From positions 122,427-186,426 of the forward strand of contig NZ_MCVI01000014.1 of NCBI RefSeq assembly GCF_002873135.1: a stretch of 64,000 bases of DNA, read 5' to 3'. The translations under genes were made by a program, and so were the position numbers. The notes beneath the pieces were generated by a model that saw only the letters and a list, made by a program, of their open reading frames with translations, searched no databases and had not been told where the DNA came from. Shown piece by piece: positions 44,201 to 54,151 of the stretch (its first letter is position 1; each line of letters opens with the position of its first letter). This DNA is from Shewanella sp. 10N.286.48.A6. GTDB taxonomy: Bacteria > Pseudomonadota > Gammaproteobacteria > Enterobacterales > Shewanellaceae.

Positions 44201-47200
44201 ATGTTACCGCTGCTATCACATCAACAGACGTTAGAACCAATTTACTTAAGCTTTCTTGATGCGCTCGAAGAATCTTCGTTTTCTGGCGAAATTGATAAAC
44301 GTTATAGTGCGCGTTTAATTCAAGCGACCGACAATTCTGTTTACCAGTTTTTACCCCAAGCGGTTATTTATCCTCTCACTCAGGCGGATGTTGAGCTGGT
44401 GATGACATTAGCTGCTGACCCTCAATATAAACAAGTGACTTTTAGTGCCCGTGGTGGCGGTACTGGCACTAACGGACAATCACTGACCCACGGCTTAATA
44501 CTTGATGTCTCAAGGCACATGAATCAAGTACTGGAAGTCAATGCAGAAGAAGGCTGGGTAAGAGTACAAGCTGGTGTGGTAAAAGATGCACTTAATGATG
44601 CCCTTAGGCCACATGGGTTCTTTTTCAGTCCAGATTTATCAACCTCTAATCGTGCAACGGTTGGCGGCATGGTCAGCACTGATGCATCGGGTGCGGGTTC
44701 ACTGGTTTACGGTAAAACATCTGATCATGTCCTTGGCCTTACCAGCGTATTGGTTGATGGTAGTGTGCTTTCAAGCACACCAATAGCGGCAGATGAGGCG
44801 TTAAATCAGTCAGAGTCCCAATCCGTAAACACCAATAGCTTTGCTGCCAATATTATTAGCACGATTGCCAAGCGTTGCCGCGACAAGCGTGAGCTTATTC
44901 TAAAACAGTTTCCGCCATTAAATCGTTTTTTAACCGGATACGATCTAAAACATGTATGGAATGATGATTTAAGCCAATTTGATTTATCACGCATACTTGC
45001 AGGCTCTGAAGGTACACTGGCGGTATTAACAGAGGCCAAATTAAATATCACCCCATTGCCACATACGCGGATGATGGTAAATATTAAATATGACTCGTTT
45101 GAATCAGCATTGCGTCATGCACCATCATTGGTTGAAGCCAATGCTACCGTGGTCGAAACTATAGACTCAAAAGTGCTGAATTTGGCCCGTGAAGATATTA
45201 TTTGGCACTCAGTGTCTCACCTCATTGAATCAGTACCCAATAAAACCATTGAAGGCCTCAATATGGTTGAATTCGCTGGGGATGAGGCTGATATTAGGCA
45301 AGGCATTGCTGCCCTTGAAAAAACACTGGCGGCACAATTGGCTAGCGAACAAGCTGGGGTTGTGGGTTATCAAATTACTGAAGATAAGCCCAGTATTAAT
45401 AAAATTTACGCCATGCGTAAAAAAGCCGTAGGCTTGCTAGGCGCAACTAAAGGCCGCAGAAAACCACTGCCATTTGCCGAAGATACTGCCGTACCGCCAG
45501 AAAATTTAGCTGACTTTATCATGGAGTTTAGGGACTTATTAGATGGCCATAAATTGCAATATGGCATGTTTGGTCACGTTGATGCAGGAGTGCTGCATGT
45601 GCGTCCCGCGCTTGATATGTGCGATGAAGCGGATGAAAAGCTGCTAAAAGTGTTATCCGATCAAGTTGCTGAACTCACGCTTAAATATGGCGGTTTGATG
45701 TGGGGCGAACATGGTAAAGGGGTGCGTGGTGAATATGGACCAGCCGTATTTGGTGATGAACTATATGGCGAACTTGAAGAGGTTAAAGGCTTATTTGACC
45801 CTGACAATCGATTAAATCCGGGCAAACTAGTCGCGCCTAAAGGCAGTGGCCCAATGATGTTTAATGTTGATAGCGTTAAGCGCGGCACCTTTGATAGACA
45901 AATTCCGATTCAAGTCCGTGATGCATTTCCTGATGTAATGAATTGTAATGGTAATGGCTTATGTTTTAACTACAGTAGGTATTCGTTCATGTGTCCGTCA
46001 TTTAAAGTTACCGGCGATCGGATCCATTCACCTAAAGGCCGAAGTGGCTTGATGCGGGAATGGTTAAGGCTGCTGGAGGCAGAGGGCGTTGATGTAGAGG
46101 CACTGGCTCAATCTAAACCTTTAAGCTTTATGCAGCGAGCGCAAAACAGCTTTCACATTGGCCGAGATTATGATTATTCACATGAAGTCATGGACTCGTT
46201 AAAAGGCTGTTTAGCCTGTAAAGCCTGTTCAGGGCAGTGCCCTGTTAAAGTGGATGTGCCTAAATTTCGCGCGCAATTTTTCAATATCTATTACAAACGA
46301 TATATGCGCCCAGCAAAAGACTATTTAGTTGCAGGTATTGAAGACATGCTGCCGCTTATGGCTGCTATGCCAAAAGTAACCAATTTTGCCTCGCAAAATA
46401 AATTAAGTCAGTGGGTTATCAAAAAATCTATTGGTTATATAGATTCACCTGCATTATCAGTTCCCACATTAAAACAGCGTCTGGATGGCCATCCAAGCCG
46501 TGGTTATGATTTAGAGGCGCTGCAAAGTATTCCAACATCAGAGCGTGGCAATTATGTACTGGTGGTGCAAGATCCATTTAACAGTTTTTATGATGCTGAG
46601 CTGGTTTATCGTTTTATACAATTAATAGAAAAAATAGGTTTAAAGCCGGTGTTATTGCCGTTTAAACCCAATGGTAAACCATCACACATTAAAGGCTTTT
46701 TAGATAAATTTGCCGCGACTGCCAAATCAAGTGCAGACTTTTTAAATCAAGTTTATCAACTTGATATGCCGATGGTTGGCTTAGACCCTGCATTAGTGCT
46801 TTGTTATCGAGATGAATATCAAGAGGTGCTAGGGGCGCAGCGAGGCAATTTTGAAGTACTGTTAGCTAATGAGTGGTTAACCGATGCGATTCAACTCATG
46901 CCAGCGTTAGACAAAACCAGCGCGTCATTTAGTTGGTTTAGTCATTGTACTGAATCCACCGCAAAACCGGCTACGGCCAACGAATGGAAAGCGGTATTTA
47001 ATCATTTTGGCGCTGAGTTTGAAATGATCAACGTGGGTTGCTGCGGTATGGCGGGCACCTATGGCCATGAACTGGATAATATGGGCCGCTCATCTAAGCT
47101 GTTTGCTATGTCTTGGCAGCCAACCTTAGACAGCATCGCTGAGAAAAGCCAAATATTGGTATCAGGCTATTCTTGCCGTAGCCAAGTGAAACGTTTTGCG

Positions 47201-47278
47201 GGCTTTAAGCCAAAACACCCAGTAGAAGCCTTACTTCAGTTACTGATTGCTGCCGATGAGCACGTTGCTAATGACTAA
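44201..47278 (+). CDS. ydiJ: FAD- and Fe-S-binding oxidoreductase, YdiJ family (D-2-hydroxyglutarate dehydrogenase type)
   Basis: A 1025-residue fused oxidoreductase close to E. coli YdiJ in architecture. The PCMH-type FAD domain has FSARGGGTGTNGQSLTHGLILD and STSNRATVGGMVSTDASGAGSL. The FAD-oxidase C-domain has GMFGHVDAGVLHVRPALDMCDEAD and WGEHGKGVRGEYGP. A 4Fe-4S segment CLACKACSGQCPVKVD (with CNGNGLCFNYS upstream) is followed by a CCG-type heterodisulphide-reductase-like end (VGCCGMAGTYGHE). YdiJ-type enzymes oxidise D-2-hydroxyglutarate and related 2-hydroxyacids and pass electrons on. I start at the ATG at 44201, where YdiJ homologues begin; upstream in-frame codons lie in the ppsA terminator. 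Confidence 0.93.
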   Translation: MLPLLSHQQTLEPIYLSFLDALEESSFSGEIDKRYSARLIQATDNSVYQFLPQAVIYPLTQADVELVMTLAADPQYKQVTFSARGGGTGTNGQSLTHGLILDVSRHMNQVLEVNAEEGWVRVQAGVVKDALNDALRPHGFFFSPDLSTSNRATVGGMVSTDASGAGSLVYGKTSDHVLGLTSVLVDGSVLSSTPIAADEALNQSESQSVNTNSFAANIISTIAKRCRDKRELILKQFPPLNRFLTGYDLKHVWNDDLSQFDLSRILAGSEGTLAVLTEAKLNITPLPHTRMMVNIKYDSFESALRHAPSLVEANATVVETIDSKVLNLAREDIIWHSVSHLIESVPNKTIEGLNMVEFAGDEADIRQGIAALEKTLAAQLASEQAGVVGYQITEDKPSINKIYAMRKKAVGLLGATKGRRKPLPFAEDTAVPPENLADFIMEFRDLLDGHKLQYGMFGHVDAGVLHVRPALDMCDEADEKLLKVLSDQVAELTLKYGGLMWGEHGKGVRGEYGPAVFGDELYGELEEVKGLFDPDNRLNPGKLVAPKGSGPMMFNVDSVKRGTFDRQIPIQVRDAFPDVMNCNGNGLCFNYSRYSFMCPSFKVTGDRIHSPKGRSGLMREWLRLLEAEGVDVEALAQSKPLSFMQRAQNSFHIGRDYDYSHEVMDSLKGCLACKACSGQCPVKVDVPKFRAQFFNIYYKRYMRPAKDYLVAGIEDMLPLMAAMPKVTNFASQNKLSQWVIKKSIGYIDSPALSVPTLKQRLDGHPSRGYDLEALQSIPTSERGNYVLVVQDPFNSFYDAELVYRFIQLIEKIGLKPVLLPFKPNGKPSHIKGFLDKFAATAKSSADFLNQVYQLDMPMVGLDPALVLCYRDEYQEVLGAQRGNFEVLLANEWLTDAIQLMPALDKTSASFSWFSHCTESTAKPATANEWKAVFNHFGAEFEMINVGCCGMAGTYGHELDNMGRSSKLFAMSWQPTLDSIAEKSQILVSGYSCRSQVKRFAGFKPKHPVEALLQLLIAADEHVAND

Positions 47279-47711
47279 ACATAAAAATGATGAACCATTG
47301 AGTATTGCCAGTCAATTAGGTGCAGAAGTTGATTTATGTAGCACTGAGCCATTGTTTTATATTGACCATCATGGGGATTGGTTCTATTTAGCCAGTCCTT
47401 TACCGACAAAATTTGCTAAGCTTTTTGCCAGTGTGCTTCATTGTATTGATAATGAATATTTTCTTATCACCCCGGTTGAAAAGGTTAAAGTCAGCGTAGA
47501 TAACCATGCAATTTTTATCGTTGACTATGAGCCGCTAGCAAATAATGGACTAACCTTAATAAGTAGCATTGGCACTGAGCATCAGATTGTTGATATTAAG
47601 GCTGTGAAACTATTAGAAAACACCATTGAAGTGCCCATTGAGCGAGGCATCATCGCTTGTTTGGGGCGGGCTTGCTATTACCGTTATATAAATCAGTTTG
47701 TAATAGATTGA
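47271..47711 (+). CDS. DUF1285 domain-containing protein
   Basis: A 146-residue cytosolic protein with the DUF1285 pattern: EPLFYIDHHGDWFYLASPLPTKFAKLFASVL, NEYFLITPVEKVKVSVDNHAIFIVDYE and a C-terminal ACLGRACYYRY, the last rich in Cys and aromatics. Function is unknown. Its ATG (47271) overlaps the end of ydiJ by 8 nt, so it is translationally coupled to it; a longer frame starting at 47247 lies further inside ydiJ. Confidence 0.85.
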   Translation: MTKHKNDEPLSIASQLGAEVDLCSTEPLFYIDHHGDWFYLASPLPTKFAKLFASVLHCIDNEYFLITPVEKVKVSVDNHAIFIVDYEPLANNGLTLISSIGTEHQIVDIKAVKLLENTIEVPIERGIIACLGRACYYRYINQFVID

Positions 47712-48040
47712 CTAAAAAAGCGGTCTTATACGTACAAAGAGGGTGAGGTGCTAATTGGTCAGTGTAGCAAGCTGTGGTATAACAAAGCAGCTCCGCAAGG
47801 GTTTACTGACTTACACGTTAACAAGCTTAATAAGTATAAAGATAAATAATATCAGTACTTAAGCCTGTTGATGTTAGTCACATCCGTTAGTGATAGCACC
47901 AATGATTAGTAGCAATTACATTTTTAGGGCAACATTGATTAACTTGGTTAGTTCTTTTACGCACCAGCCACCAAGTATTTTATGTTGATGATTAACTTTT
48001 GCGCTTAACTAAGGATTGATGAGCCTGTAGGAGTGGTTAT
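47712..48040. other. intergenic stretch, nothing recognised
   Basis: 329 bp between the DUF1285 and MarR genes on the same strand. No strong hairpin with a T tract, repeat or short ORF with a convincing ribosome binding site is visible; it must contain the MarR promoter. Confidence 0.4.
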
Positions 48041-48457
48041 ATGAAACGATACGAAAGCCTATATTATCAAATCTCGCATCTTAATCTTACGCTGCAAAAC
48101 GAGCTAGATGAACGCTTAAAACGTTACCAACTTGACGTTAAGCTTTGGCCTGTGCTGTTTTCACTGTGGCAAGAAGAGGGCATTAGCCAAACTGAACTGT
48201 CTAAAGTGTGTGATGTGGCTAATTACACTATGACTAGGCTATTAGATCAACTGCAAGTACAGGGTTATATCACTCGCCATCAAGAGTCTGATAACCGCCG
48301 CGCCTTTCAGATTTTTTTAACTGATGCCGGTAAGGCCTTAGAGCAAGATCTTATTGGTGAAGCTGAGTGGGTTAATCAAAAATGCCTAAGTGGCTTATCC
48401 TATGAAGAGCAACAAACTTTCATGAGATTATTAAATAAAATCAATAAGCCAGATTAA
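48041..48457 (+). CDS. MarR family transcriptional regulator
   Basis: A 138-residue winged-helix regulator: LWPVLFSLWQEEGISQTELSKVCDVANYTMTRLLDQLQVQGYITRHQESDNRRAFQIFLTDAGKAL is a complete MarR helix-turn-helix and wing, with the RHQESDNRR wing arginines. MarR proteins usually repress neighbouring efflux or detoxification genes and release DNA on binding phenolic ligands. It is convergent with the RND efflux operon, which already has its own TetR-type gene, so its target is uncertain. AGGAG lies about 9 nt upstream. Confidence 0.92.
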   Translation: MKRYESLYYQISHLNLTLQNELDERLKRYQLDVKLWPVLFSLWQEEGISQTELSKVCDVANYTMTRLLDQLQVQGYITRHQESDNRRAFQIFLTDAGKALEQDLIGEAEWVNQKCLSGLSYEEQQTFMRLLNKINKPD

Positions 48458-48545
48458 CATCATTGTTTGGGGCTTATTGATCGTTAGGCTAAAGCGCCAA
48501 CCTATAGCTAAAGCTTCTAGCTCTTTCATATATCTACACATGTAA

Positions 48546-48585
48546 AAATAACCCGCTAGCCATTAATACAGCTTGCGGGTTATTT
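48546..48585. terminator. bidirectional terminator between the MarR gene and the RND operon
   Basis: AAATAACCCGC (48546-48556) pairs with GCGGGTTATTT (48575-48585) around an 18-nt loop. T's on both strands serve both convergent units. Confidence 0.7.
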
Positions 48586-48640
48586 ATTAGCCATTATTTT
48601 TAGCTTGTAACTTTGTCTAAGAGCTATAGCCTAGTAAGCA

Positions 48641-51600
48641 CTAGGCCTCTAAATCCTCGTGTTTATGGACTAAATTAAAATCTGCTAACACCGCATACGC
48701 ACAGGGAATAATAAACAGTACCAACAAGGTTGAGGTAAATATGCCAAAGACAATTGAAATAACAATCGGTTTAACGATTTGCGCTTGTAGTGATGTTTCA
48801 AGCAACAATGGCAATAGACCTGCCGCAGTCGTCAATGATGTTAAGAATACCGCTCTGAAACGATCGCGGCTGGCTTTAACTACGGCCTGTTGAATGTCAT
48901 CGCCTATATCCACATGATGCCTGATATATTGCACCAACAAGATGGAGTCGTTAACCACAATACCCGCTAAAGATACAAAGCCAAGAATTGATGGCATTGA
49001 TAGATTATGGCCTGTGAGTAAATGGCCCCAAAACACACCTATGAGTGCTAAAGGAATGGCTAACATCACCACAAAAGGTTCTAAATAGCTTCTAAATTGA
49101 AAACTTAAAATCGCAAATAATCCAAATAAACCGATAATAAAACCCTGTAAGAAAGAAGCGCCAGTCTTAGCGGTTTCTTTGGCTGCGCCTTCATAATCAA
49201 CTTTTAGTCCCGGATACTTTTGGCGTAATTCATTAGCGTATTCATTTTGCACTTTGGCGACAATTTCGCTGCCATTGGCTTTGGCATTATTTATGTCAGC
49301 CATAATGGTTACAGTGCGCTGACTTTCAATGCGCTGAATACGTACATAAGATCGTTCAAAGTCTAATGTTGCTACTGCGCTTAATGGTATCTGATTACCG
49401 TTACTTAACATGATTGGGAAGTTAGCTAACGCTTGCAGATTACCTGCTTGCTGTTTATTCAACCTGACTTGTATTTCGATGTTTTCAGGGCCTGATTGCA
49501 CATCATCTGCGGTTTGGCCAAAGTATGCCGCACGCAGTTGCGATGCTACCATCTCACCATCAACACCATAATTTTCAGCACCATCTTTTAATTTTACCAG
49601 TACTTCTTCTTTGCCTGGGCGCATGTCATCTAAAATGCCATTAACCCCAGAAAACTGACTTAAGTAAGATTGCAAATCAACGGAGGCCAGTTTCAACGTG
49701 GCTAAATTATCATGCTGCAGTCTGACTTCAACATCACGGCCAGCAGGGCCCATACTCGGTTGTTTAAATACCAAGGAGATGGGCTCTGCAATATCACCAC
49801 TGGCGCTGCGCCATGCTGAAATGAAGTTATCAATCAGGGTTTCGCGGGTTTCAGCTGATAACAAATCTAATCTTACCGTTGCCACATGTGGGCCTTGTTC
49901 GCCCGCATCCGCATTGACATTATATTGCTCGGTAACGTAGCGGATGAGATTCGACTGTTCGCCATTTTGTTGCGTTAATTTATCGCCAACGGTATTGGCT
50001 GCGGCAACCAAGTGACTAACGACAGTTTTGGTTTGCTCTAAAGTGGAACCTGGTGGCAAAATGATTCTTGCTTCAGCAATATCGCCATCGAGTTCAGGAA
50101 AGCCGACAAATTTTACCGCGCCACCTGCCACTAAGGCAAAAGACAGCATTAAACCGCCAAGTGTAAGCCCAAGGCTGGCATAGCGCCATTTCACCACAAA
50201 GGTAACGGCATTAACTAAGGTGTTGTTTTTGAAGTGTTCAAACTTTTCTAAAAAGACCCGTTTAAACTTTAACGGTGGTTTCTGCTGTTTATTAGATTTT
50301 AGCGAGTGACTTAAGTGATTCGGTAAAATCAAGAATGCTTCAATTAAGCTCACACTTAAGACCATGATTAATACCAGTGGCACCACCGACAATACCGCGC
50401 CCATTTGCCCGTCTAACCACAATAAACTGCCAAAAATAAACACTGTGGTTAAAAATGATGAAAATACGCCTGGGGCGACTTTATTTACCCCTTGGATCAC
50501 CGCCTCATTGGTGGGTAAGCCTTTTTCAACATGGGCAGCAACGGATTCGGCAATAACAATGGCATCATCCATCATAATACCAATGGCCATTAGTAAGCCG
50601 ACTAGGCTCATAATGTTGATTGACACGCCAAACATGCTCATTAAGAACAAGCCGCCCATAAAGGCTACAGGTAAGCCCGCTGAAACCCAAAACGAATAGC
50701 GTAACGAGAAAAATAACCACATCGAAAAGAACACTAAGATGATACCTTGCCAACCATTTCGCAGCAGCATTGATAATCGGTCTTGCAGTAGTGAAGATAA
50801 ATCGTTGGTTAAGGTTAGGGTCACGCCATCGGGGGCTATAAGCCGTTCTTGTGCGATAAACTCAGTGACTCTGGACTTAATTCTTAAGGCATCATCGGCT
50901 TTGTTTTTTTGCACTTTAAGCATGGCCGCAGGTTGGCCGTTAAAGATGGTATGTTCTTCCTCAAGCTCAAATAAGTCGGTGATGGTAGCAATGTCGCCTA
51001 AGGTAACCACGCCGCCTTCAGTATTAGAGGAAACGATGATTTTACTGAGGTTATCAGGGGTGATTTGTCGTTCATCAAAACGGATCAACAGGTTTTTATC
51101 AGAAAGCTCGATACTGCCAGCGGGCATTTGGACATTTTGCCTGCCCACTTTATCAGCTATTTCGGCTACTGTTAGCCCTAAGCGACGAATATCCGCTTCG
51201 TTTAACTCGACTCGTATTTGATGATCTGAAAAGCCAGACACGCTCACTAAGCTCACGCCCGCCTCGATTTTTAACCGTCGCTTTAAATCCTCAGCATAGG
51301 ATTTAAGGTGTGGCAAGCTGGCATCTGCAGCGATGGCAATATCTACAACCGGTTCAGCCCAATCAAGCTCTTTGACCGTTGGTGGGTCAATTTGGGCCGG
51401 AAAGTCTTTAATGGCGTTAATTTCGGTTTGAATATCAACCAAACTGCGGCCAATGTCGGCTTCGCCATTAAGTTTTACCGTCAATGATGCAATCCCTTCT
51501 TGGGCGTCACATTTCACTTCTTCGATATTACTTAAGCCATCAATGGCGTCTTCCATACGCAGGCACAGGCTTTCTTCCACTTCTGCTGGAGATGCGCCGG

Positions 51601-51748
51601 GGTAAACCACACTGGCGATAATGTAAGGCGGACTAAATTCAGGAAAGGTTTCACGTTTAATGTTACCAATACTGCTTAAGCCCATGACAAAAAATGCCAA
51701 CATCATTAAGTTAGCAATGGTGGGGTGACGAGTGAAAAAATTAATCAC
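48641..51748 (-). CDS. RND family efflux transporter, inner-membrane permease subunit
   Basis: A 1035-residue AcrB-like (HAE1/hydrophobe) permease, with one N-terminal helix, a large periplasmic loop, six helices, a second loop and six helices. Conserved helix 4 (IGIMMDDAIVIAESVAAHVEKG) has the two Asp of the proton relay (DD); GIVVNDSILLVQYI matches helix 10. It exports drugs or lipophilic compounds, powered by protons, together with the membrane fusion protein gene upstream, which it overlaps by 4 bp (ATGA). The outer-membrane channel is not encoded here and must come from elsewhere (TolC-like). The substrate range is unknown. Confidence 0.93.
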   Translation of the reverse strand: MINFFTRHPTIANLMMLAFFVMGLSSIGNIKRETFPEFSPPYIIASVVYPGASPAEVEESLCLRMEDAIDGLSNIEEVKCDAQEGIASLTVKLNGEADIGRSLVDIQTEINAIKDFPAQIDPPTVKELDWAEPVVDIAIAADASLPHLKSYAEDLKRRLKIEAGVSLVSVSGFSDHQIRVELNEADIRRLGLTVAEIADKVGRQNVQMPAGSIELSDKNLLIRFDERQITPDNLSKIIVSSNTEGGVVTLGDIATITDLFELEEEHTIFNGQPAAMLKVQKNKADDALRIKSRVTEFIAQERLIAPDGVTLTLTNDLSSLLQDRLSMLLRNGWQGIILVFFSMWLFFSLRYSFWVSAGLPVAFMGGLFLMSMFGVSINIMSLVGLLMAIGIMMDDAIVIAESVAAHVEKGLPTNEAVIQGVNKVAPGVFSSFLTTVFIFGSLLWLDGQMGAVLSVVPLVLIMVLSVSLIEAFLILPNHLSHSLKSNKQQKPPLKFKRVFLEKFEHFKNNTLVNAVTFVVKWRYASLGLTLGGLMLSFALVAGGAVKFVGFPELDGDIAEARIILPPGSTLEQTKTVVSHLVAAANTVGDKLTQQNGEQSNLIRYVTEQYNVNADAGEQGPHVATVRLDLLSAETRETLIDNFISAWRSASGDIAEPISLVFKQPSMGPAGRDVEVRLQHDNLATLKLASVDLQSYLSQFSGVNGILDDMRPGKEEVLVKLKDGAENYGVDGEMVASQLRAAYFGQTADDVQSGPENIEIQVRLNKQQAGNLQALANFPIMLSNGNQIPLSAVATLDFERSYVRIQRIESQRTVTIMADINNAKANGSEIVAKVQNEYANELRQKYPGLKVDYEGAAKETAKTGASFLQGFIIGLFGLFAILSFQFRSYLEPFVVMLAIPLALIGVFWGHLLTGHNLSMPSILGFVSLAGIVVNDSILLVQYIRHHVDIGDDIQQAVVKASRDRFRAVFLTSLTTAAGLLPLLLETSLQAQIVKPIVISIVFGIFTSTLLVLFIIPCAYAVLADFNLVHKHEDLEA

Positions 51749-53097
51749 AGTGCCTGCTCCTCGTCATTCGCTAGATCACTTGTTACTGGGGTAGTGGTTT
51801 CGTTCGCTGTTGATAATTTAAGCCCCATGCCATTAATGGCAGGAATTAAGTCATTGGTAACCACACGGTCATTTTGGTGAATATCGCCTTTAATGGCGAC
51901 GCCATTGTCGGTTCTAAATAGCACTTCAACCTGTTTAATAACCAGCTTGTTGTCTTGATCCATTAAATAAACTTGCTCACCATGTAAGGCTTTTTCTGGG
52001 ATAACGTAATGCTCTGAGGGATAACCTTTAATATAGGAGGTGACAAACATGCCCTTGGTTAATGGCGGTTTAGCTAACAAATTCATTTGGTTGAAATCTT
52101 GATCAACTTCAAGATAAAAACCTATCGTCGCTTGATCTGGGTTTATGGTATCGGCAACGCGAGTCAATTTAGCTTGCCATTGGTGTAAGGTTTTACCCAT
52201 ATTGACCGTGATATGAGTGTCAAAATTAACTTTTTCAATTGAAGGTAATGCAGAGGTATCTCTTGGCAGTTCATTTATTGAATGAATTAAGGTTTCGGCA
52301 TCAAATAATGACAATTCAGCCTTTATTTCAACTGCGCCTAATTGATGGGCCTCGAACAACACAGCGCCATTGGTGACGGCTTGAGCTTGCTCAATGTTGA
52401 CCTCGGCAATGCGTGCATCAAAAGGCAAAGTAAAGCGAGTATTATTGAGTTGACGTTGGGCATCTTCCAGTAAAGCTTGATTAACCTTAACTTGCGCCGC
52501 AGTGACTTTTTTATCATCAGGCAACAAGCTTAAGCTGCTGGTTAAGTCTTGCACTAAGTTACGCTGGGCCAGTAAAGCTTGTTTTTGGGTTTCAAGTTCT
52601 GATTTTGAGATCAAGTTTTTCTTATTTAACGATTGTTTACGTTTATATTCTTGATCAACTAAGGTCAGTCGTTGGCGCTCAATTTCTATGCTTGATTGTA
52701 AGTTTATTTCTTGCTGATTTAGCTGTACTAACTGCGCTTGAGCTGAATTATAGTTAGCTTCAGCTTGAGCAAGTTTTAGTTGGTATTCAAGAGGGTCAAT
52801 GGTTAACACTAAGGTGCCAGCCTTGATCAATCTGCCCGTTTCAAGCTCAGGGTGGCGATAAGTAATTTTGCCGCCCACTTCGGCAATGCCTTGCCAGATA
52901 TGCTTTGGAGCCACACGACCATAGGCTTTGATCACAGGTTGTACGGGCTGTTTTGTCAGGCTAATAACATCGACCAGGCGTGATTTATCATGGTTGGGTT
53001 GCAACTCTGGTGACGAGCGTAATGATATCGCAGCGATAAAGATGATAATACCGGCGATGATGCCTGGAAAAACATAGCGTCTTTTTAACGGGGTCAT
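51745..53097 (-). CDS. RND efflux periplasmic adaptor (membrane fusion protein)
   Basis: A 450-residue HlyD/AcrA-type adaptor with one N-terminal membrane segment (VFPGIIAGIIIFIAAIS), a barrel-sandwich lipoyl half (IWQGIAEVGGKITYRHPELETGRLIKAGTLVLTID), a long coiled-coil hairpin with heptads (LAQAEANYNSAQAQLVQLNQQEI), the returning lipoyl half and a C-terminal membrane-proximal domain. It joins the RND pump to an outer-membrane channel. I start it at the ATG at 53097, two bases after the TetR stop and with AGGA 8 nt upstream; a longer frame to 53160 would overlap TetR. There is no lipobox. Confidence 0.92.
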   Translation of the reverse strand: MTPLKRRYVFPGIIAGIIIFIAAISLRSSPELQPNHDKSRLVDVISLTKQPVQPVIKAYGRVAPKHIWQGIAEVGGKITYRHPELETGRLIKAGTLVLTIDPLEYQLKLAQAEANYNSAQAQLVQLNQQEINLQSSIEIERQRLTLVDQEYKRKQSLNKKNLISKSELETQKQALLAQRNLVQDLTSSLSLLPDDKKVTAAQVKVNQALLEDAQRQLNNTRFTLPFDARIAEVNIEQAQAVTNGAVLFEAHQLGAVEIKAELSLFDAETLIHSINELPRDTSALPSIEKVNFDTHITVNMGKTLHQWQAKLTRVADTINPDQATIGFYLEVDQDFNQMNLLAKPPLTKGMFVTSYIKGYPSEHYVIPEKALHGEQVYLMDQDNKLVIKQVEVLFRTDNGVAIKGDIHQNDRVVTNDLIPAINGMGLKLSTANETTTPVTSDLANDEEQAL

Positions 53098-53098
53098 G

Positions 53099-53767
53099 TT
53101 AAGCGTCCTGACTGAGTTGAGATTCATTGGCAATAAGCCCATGACGTAATATTTGTGCATTTTGCTTAGCTAAATGCTGTAAAAATTCTGCTGAGGTTTT
53201 AATATTCAATGCTTGTTTAAATATGTCAGGCATTAAGAATGGAAATACCATTAAACTAATAAAACTCATTTTGGCACACATTGGATCAATACCTTGCTGT
53301 AGACGGTTTTGCTGATGCATCTTTTCAAAAATGGTTAACCTATTTTTCGGGAATAAACTCAATAAATTGGCTTGGAGCTCTTGGTTTTTCTTGGTGGTTT
53401 TAAGGCTGGCGGTGCGAAATATGAGTTTCGGAAAATCTGGGTTTTGACTCATAATTTTATAAAAGGCCAGTAATATTTTTTCTGGTGAATCTTGAGTCGA
53501 TTTTTCCTTGGAATTATTTAATTGGGCATGAACTGGCTCAATGGTTTCCTTGAGCATTTCGGCAAAAAGCCCCAATTTAGATTGAAAATAATAGCGGATT
53601 AAACTTGCATCCACTTTTGCTTTAGCAGCAATGGCTCGAATAGAGACTTTATCGTAATCATTATCGACAAATAAGGTTTTTGCTGCATTGATAAGTGCGC
53701 AGCGATTATCTGCTTTGACAGCTGGCCTACCGACTGGCTTTTTAACTGGCATTATTTTTTTAGGCAT
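53099..53767 (-). CDS. TetR family transcriptional regulator of the efflux operon
   Basis: A 222-residue regulator. After a basic start (MPKKIMPVKKPVGRPAV), the TetR_N helix-turn-helix reads ALINAAKTLFVDNDYDKVSIRAIAAKAKVDASLIRYYFQSKLGLFAEML. The rest is a helical ligand domain. It is the first gene of the tetR-mfp-rnd operon, and local autorepression of the operon is the usual role. The adaptor gene starts two bases after its stop. Confidence 0.92.
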   Translation of the reverse strand: MPKKIMPVKKPVGRPAVKADNRCALINAAKTLFVDNDYDKVSIRAIAAKAKVDASLIRYYFQSKLGLFAEMLKETIEPVHAQLNNSKEKSTQDSPEKILLAFYKIMSQNPDFPKLIFRTASLKTTKKNQELQANLLSLFPKNRLTIFEKMHQQNRLQQGIDPMCAKMSFISLMVFPFLMPDIFKQALNIKTSAEFLQHLAKQNAQILRHGLIANESQLSQDA

Positions 53768-54002
53768 AAATTCAACACAGCTTTGAAGATACTTAGCGTA
53801 TCAATTAATTCATTAAGTGTAGAATATGGTAAAGCAATGCAGCGGATTGTTTTAGTGAATTAATTCTTCAATATTCATCATCTGATGAATTATTTAACTA
53901 GATCACAAATACAAGCGCTAGTGAAGGCTGGGATTAGCGGAATAGCTATTTACTGCCATGAAGTCAATGATTAAAGCTACAAGTCGAAGCATAATTTTAC
54001 CT

Positions 54003-54034
54003 ATAAAACCACTTGGCAAACTTAGTGGTTTTAT
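54003..54034 (+). terminator. orphan terminator-like hairpin
   Basis: ATAAAACCACT (54003-54013) pairs perfectly with AGTGGTTTTAT (54024-54034), followed by TTTG. No rightward gene lies upstream in the 53768-54002 spacer except a 29-codon ORF (53891-53980) without a convincing ribosome binding site, so it may end a small RNA or be a relic. Three exact GCAAAGAA copies follow at 54038-54061. Confidence 0.5.
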
Positions 54035-54037
54035 TTT

Positions 54038-54061
54038 GCAAAGAAGCAAAGAAGCAAAGAA
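54038..54061. repeat. 8-bp tandem repeat (GCAAAGAA x3)
   Basis: Three exact adjacent copies of GCAAAGAA in the spacer between the TetR and alcohol dehydrogenase genes, directly after the orphan hairpin. Confidence 0.85.
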
Positions 54062-54101
54062 CAGTGAGCTATTAAGAGTAAAGATAAAAACTGCCATTAA
54101 A

Positions 54102-54124
54102 AAAGGCTAGCAATGCTAGCCTTT
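54102..54124 (-). terminator. intrinsic terminator of the yqhD-like operon
   Basis: AAAGGCTAGC (54102-54111) pairs perfectly with GCTAGCCTTT (54115-54124) around three bases; the A run at 54098-54104 reads as U's leftward. It lies 28 nt past the dehydrogenase stop. Confidence 0.85.
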
Positions 54125-54151
54125 CATCTAAATGGTCAATTGAGTTATAGA

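Noticed and set aside
53891..53980. A 29-codon ORF starting MNYLTRSQIQALVKAG
   Set aside because: Too short, weak ribosome binding site and no homologue known to me; mentioned only because a hairpin follows it.
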